From: Clostridium sp. CAG:575
Lineage (GTDB): Bacteria > Bacillota > Clostridia > TANB77 > CAG-508
Reading direction: 5' to 3'
NCBI GenBank assembly: GCA_000435535.1
Contig: FR884499.1
Location: 3,251 to 11,490 of the forward strand
Length of the DNA: 8,240 bases
The notes under the pieces were generated by a model. It had not been told where the DNA came from, ran no database searches, and saw only the letters and a list, made by a program, of their open reading frames with translations. Below, in pieces: positions 6,621-8,240 of the stretch (the first letter of the stretch is position 1; each line of letters starts with the position of its first letter). The translations under genes were made by a program, and so were the position numbers.

Positions 6621-7724
6621 ATGAATGGAAAAGGTACAAAAGTATTAATAGCAATTTTAGTAATTCTAATTTTATTAGCAGGAGGAGTAATGGCATATAA
6701 AATTACAAAAGATAGAAAAAATCAAACACAAGAAGTATCAAATGGAAATCAAGAAGAAAATGTATTAACAGCAGAAATTAAAAAAGAAAAAAAAGTACAA
6801 ATTTTTCAAGGAGATAGTAGACCAATTGCAGTAATGATAGATAACCATAATGGAGCATGGCCACAAGCTGGTTTAAATCAAGCATATATGGTTTATGAAA
6901 TAATTGTTGAAGGTGGAGAAACTAGATTAATGGCATTATTTAAAGGAGTAACAGTTGATAAAATAGGACCAGTAAGAAGTTCTAGACACTATTTCTTAGA
7001 TTATGCAATGGAAAATGATGCAATATATGCGCATTTTGGTTGGAGTCCACAAGCAAAAAGTGATATAAGCAAATATTCAATAAATAATATAAATGGAATT
7101 ACAGAAAGCTCATCAACATTCTGGAGAGTAAAAGACAAATATTCACCACATAATGCAGTAACAAGTACAGAAGCATTACTTAAAGTAGCAAAAGCAAAAG
7201 GATATAAAACAACATCAAATAAAAAGAGTGTTTTAAATTATACTACAGATGATGTTAAACTAGAAGATGGGCAATCAGCAACAACAATAACAATACCACA
7301 TTCAAGCCTACAAACAGTTAAATATGAATATGATAGCACAAATAAAGTGTATAAAAGATATGCAAGAAAAAAAGCTCAAACAGACTGGGATACAGGAAAT
7401 GCAATAACGACAAAAAATATAATAATAACATTCTGTGATAACTACACATTAAATGATGATGAAAATAAAGGCAGACAAGGGCTTAAAAATATAGGAACAT
7501 TTGATGGATATTATATAACAAATGGAAAAGCAATCAAAATTAAATGTATAAAAGAAGATAGAAATATACAAACGAAATATCAAGACTTAGAAGGAAACGA
7601 AATAAAAGTTAATGATGGAAATACATGGGTACAAATATGCCCAAAAAATGCAAATGTTCAAATAGAAGGAATTGAAGAGACAACAGGTGTAAATAATATA
7701 GACAATTCAACAAATAATTTATAA
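6621..7724 (+). CDS. DUF3048 (YerB-like) membrane-anchored protein
   Basis: This 367-residue protein belongs to the DUF3048 family, typified by Bacillus YerB, whose function is not known. A hydrophobic N-terminal segment (about 7-26) would export and anchor it. A polar spacer follows to about residue 65. The N-terminal DUF3048 domain has RPIAVMIDNHNGAWPQAGLNQAYMVYEIIVEGGETRLMALF (67-107), KIGPVRSSRHYFLDYA (114-129), DAIYAHFGWSPQA (133-145) and SPHNAV (175-180). The C-terminal domain (about 230-345) ends with GNTWVQICPKNANVQ, and a short Asn/Thr-rich tail follows. YerB is a lipoprotein, but there is no lipobox cysteine after the hydrophobic segment here, so it is more likely membrane-anchored by an uncleaved helix or cleaved by ordinary signal peptidase. 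The start has an AAGGA ribosome-binding site. It follows ybeY by 74 bases. Confidence 0.9.
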   Translation: MNGKGTKVLIAILVILILLAGGVMAYKITKDRKNQTQEVSNGNQEENVLTAEIKKEKKVQIFQGDSRPIAVMIDNHNGAWPQAGLNQAYMVYEIIVEGGETRLMALFKGVTVDKIGPVRSSRHYFLDYAMENDAIYAHFGWSPQAKSDISKYSINNINGITESSSTFWRVKDKYSPHNAVTSTEALLKVAKAKGYKTTSNKKSVLNYTTDDVKLEDGQSATTITIPHSSLQTVKYEYDSTNKVYKRYARKKAQTDWDTGNAITTKNIIITFCDNYTLNDDENKGRQGLKNIGTFDGYYITNGKAIKIKCIKEDRNIQTKYQDLEGNEIKVNDGNTWVQICPKNANVQIEGIEETTGVNNIDNSTNNL

Positions 7725-7730
7725 AAATAA

Positions 7731-7775
7731 TGGCATGATAAGAACACTAAGATAGTTCAAAATATTATCATGCCA
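7731..7775 (+). repeat. Perfect 11-bp inverted repeat with nested arms
   Basis: TGGCATGATAA at 7731-7741 and TTATCATGCCA at 7765-7775 are exact reverse complements. Directly inside lie GAAC (7742-7745) and GTTC (7755-7758), also complementary, so the RNA could form a 15-bp stem with a six-base bulge on one side and a nine-base loop. It starts seven bases after the stop of the DUF3048 gene. It may act as a transcription terminator or mRNA 3'-end stabiliser, but the T-run expected after an intrinsic terminator is weak (CATTAATTTTAATAG). Confidence 0.7.
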
Positions 7776-7816
7776 CATTAATTTTAATAGAGTGAATATG
7801 AAAGGATGAATTTAAA

Positions 7817-8152
7817 ATGAATGTTTATGATACAGTAAATAGATTAGCTACAGAATTAAAAGAATCAGAAGAATATGTGAATTATAAAATGGCAAAAGAA
7901 ACTTTAAGTTTAAAACCAGATTTAAAAAAGAAAATACAAGAATTTGAAGATGCTAGATATGATGCACAAATATCAGCAATGCAAACAGGAAAAAGTGATG
8001 AAGAAAAAACTAAAAAAATGCAAAATCTATATATTGAATTAATAGAAAATGAAGATGCTAAAAGATTTTTTGATACAGAAATGAAATTTAATATTTTACT
8101 TGCTGATGTAAATAAAATAATTGGAGATGCAATAAAAGACGTATTACAATAA
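7817..8152 (+). CDS. YlbF-family protein (Com_YlbF)
   Basis: This 111-residue, all-helical cytoplasmic protein matches the YlbF/YmcA family. It opens with NVYDTVNRLATELKESEEYVNYKMAKETLSLKPDLKKKIQEFEDAR and ends with the typical ENEDAKRFFDTEMKFNILLADVNKIIGDAI. In Bacillus, YlbF and YmcA form a complex with YaaT (the Y-complex) that affects mRNA processing by RNase Y and, indirectly, competence, sporulation and biofilm formation. Whether this clostridial member works in the same way is inference. It is shorter than Bacillus YlbF because it lacks a C-terminal extension. A GAAAGGA ribosome-binding site (7800-7806) lies ten bases before the ATG. It follows the DUF3048 gene after a 92-base gap containing an inverted repeat. 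Confidence 0.87.
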   Translation: MNVYDTVNRLATELKESEEYVNYKMAKETLSLKPDLKKKIQEFEDARYDAQISAMQTGKSDEEKTKKMQNLYIELIENEDAKRFFDTEMKFNILLADVNKIIGDAIKDVLQ

Positions 8153-8225
8153 AAATAATGGATTAGAATAATATTAAAGTATAGATGTAATTTGTAAATA
8201 AAGTTATTAATCATATATAAATAAA

Positions 8226-8232
8226 GAAAGGA
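8226..8232 (+). promoter_or_regulatory. Ribosome-binding site of a gene starting past the window
   Basis: GAAAGGA stands eight bases before the right edge, with the spacing used by the genes inside the window (for example 4841-4847 to the ATG at 4856). A rightward gene therefore probably begins at or near base 8241. The 73 bases before it, after the YlbF-family gene, show no clear promoter or terminator. Confidence 0.55.
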
Positions 8233-8240
8233 TACAATAA

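Noticed and set aside
8192..8221. Promoter-like TTGTAA and TATAAA boxes, 18 bases apart, before the right edge
   Set aside because: The predicted transcription start would fall on the ribosome-binding site at 8226-8232, leaving no usable leader.

Overview
The window is about 8.2 kb of very AT-rich DNA in the style of a spore-forming, low-GC Firmicute, most likely a member of the class Clostridia (possibly an uncultured gut lineage). The evidence is the composition, the repeated GAAAGGA/AGGAGG ribosome-binding sites, and the sporulation genes yqfC and yqfD beside a PdaA-type cortex enzyme. No tRNA, rRNA, CRISPR array, insertion sequence or phage gene was seen.

Left part (1-2210), leftward: a two-gene two-component system. 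A LytTR-type (AgrA-like) response regulator comes first and a polytopic GHKL (AgrC-like) histidine kinase follows, with a 14-base overlap. A good sigma-A type promoter (TTGACA, 17 bases, TATATT) lies upstream of the regulator, and a hairpin with a T-run lies just after the kinase. No agrB or agrD partner is in the window, so the input signal is unknown.

Middle (2095-2470): a 376-base divergent intergenic region. It holds the leftward promoter, small palindromes and an A/T-flanked hairpin whose purpose is not obvious.

Right part (2471-8152), rightward: seven tightly packed genes. They are a PdaA-like polysaccharide deacetylase (spore cortex muramic-delta-lactam pathway), yqfC, yqfD, a 405-residue protein I do not recognise, ybeY (rRNA maturation endoribonuclease), a YerB-like DUF3048 membrane-anchored protein, and a YlbF-family protein. 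The first five have gaps of 36 bases or less, or overlap, and look like one operon. The DUF3048 and YlbF genes follow after gaps of 74 and 92 bases. The second gap contains a perfect 11-bp inverted repeat. The window ends on a ribosome-binding site, so another rightward gene probably starts at about base 8241.

The most notable point is the unrecognised helical protein between yqfD and ybeY. In many Firmicutes phoH (and often a pgpH/yqfF gene) occupies this interval. Here both are absent and a lysine/glutamate-rich, apparently soluble protein takes the place, overlapping ybeY by one base (TAATG).
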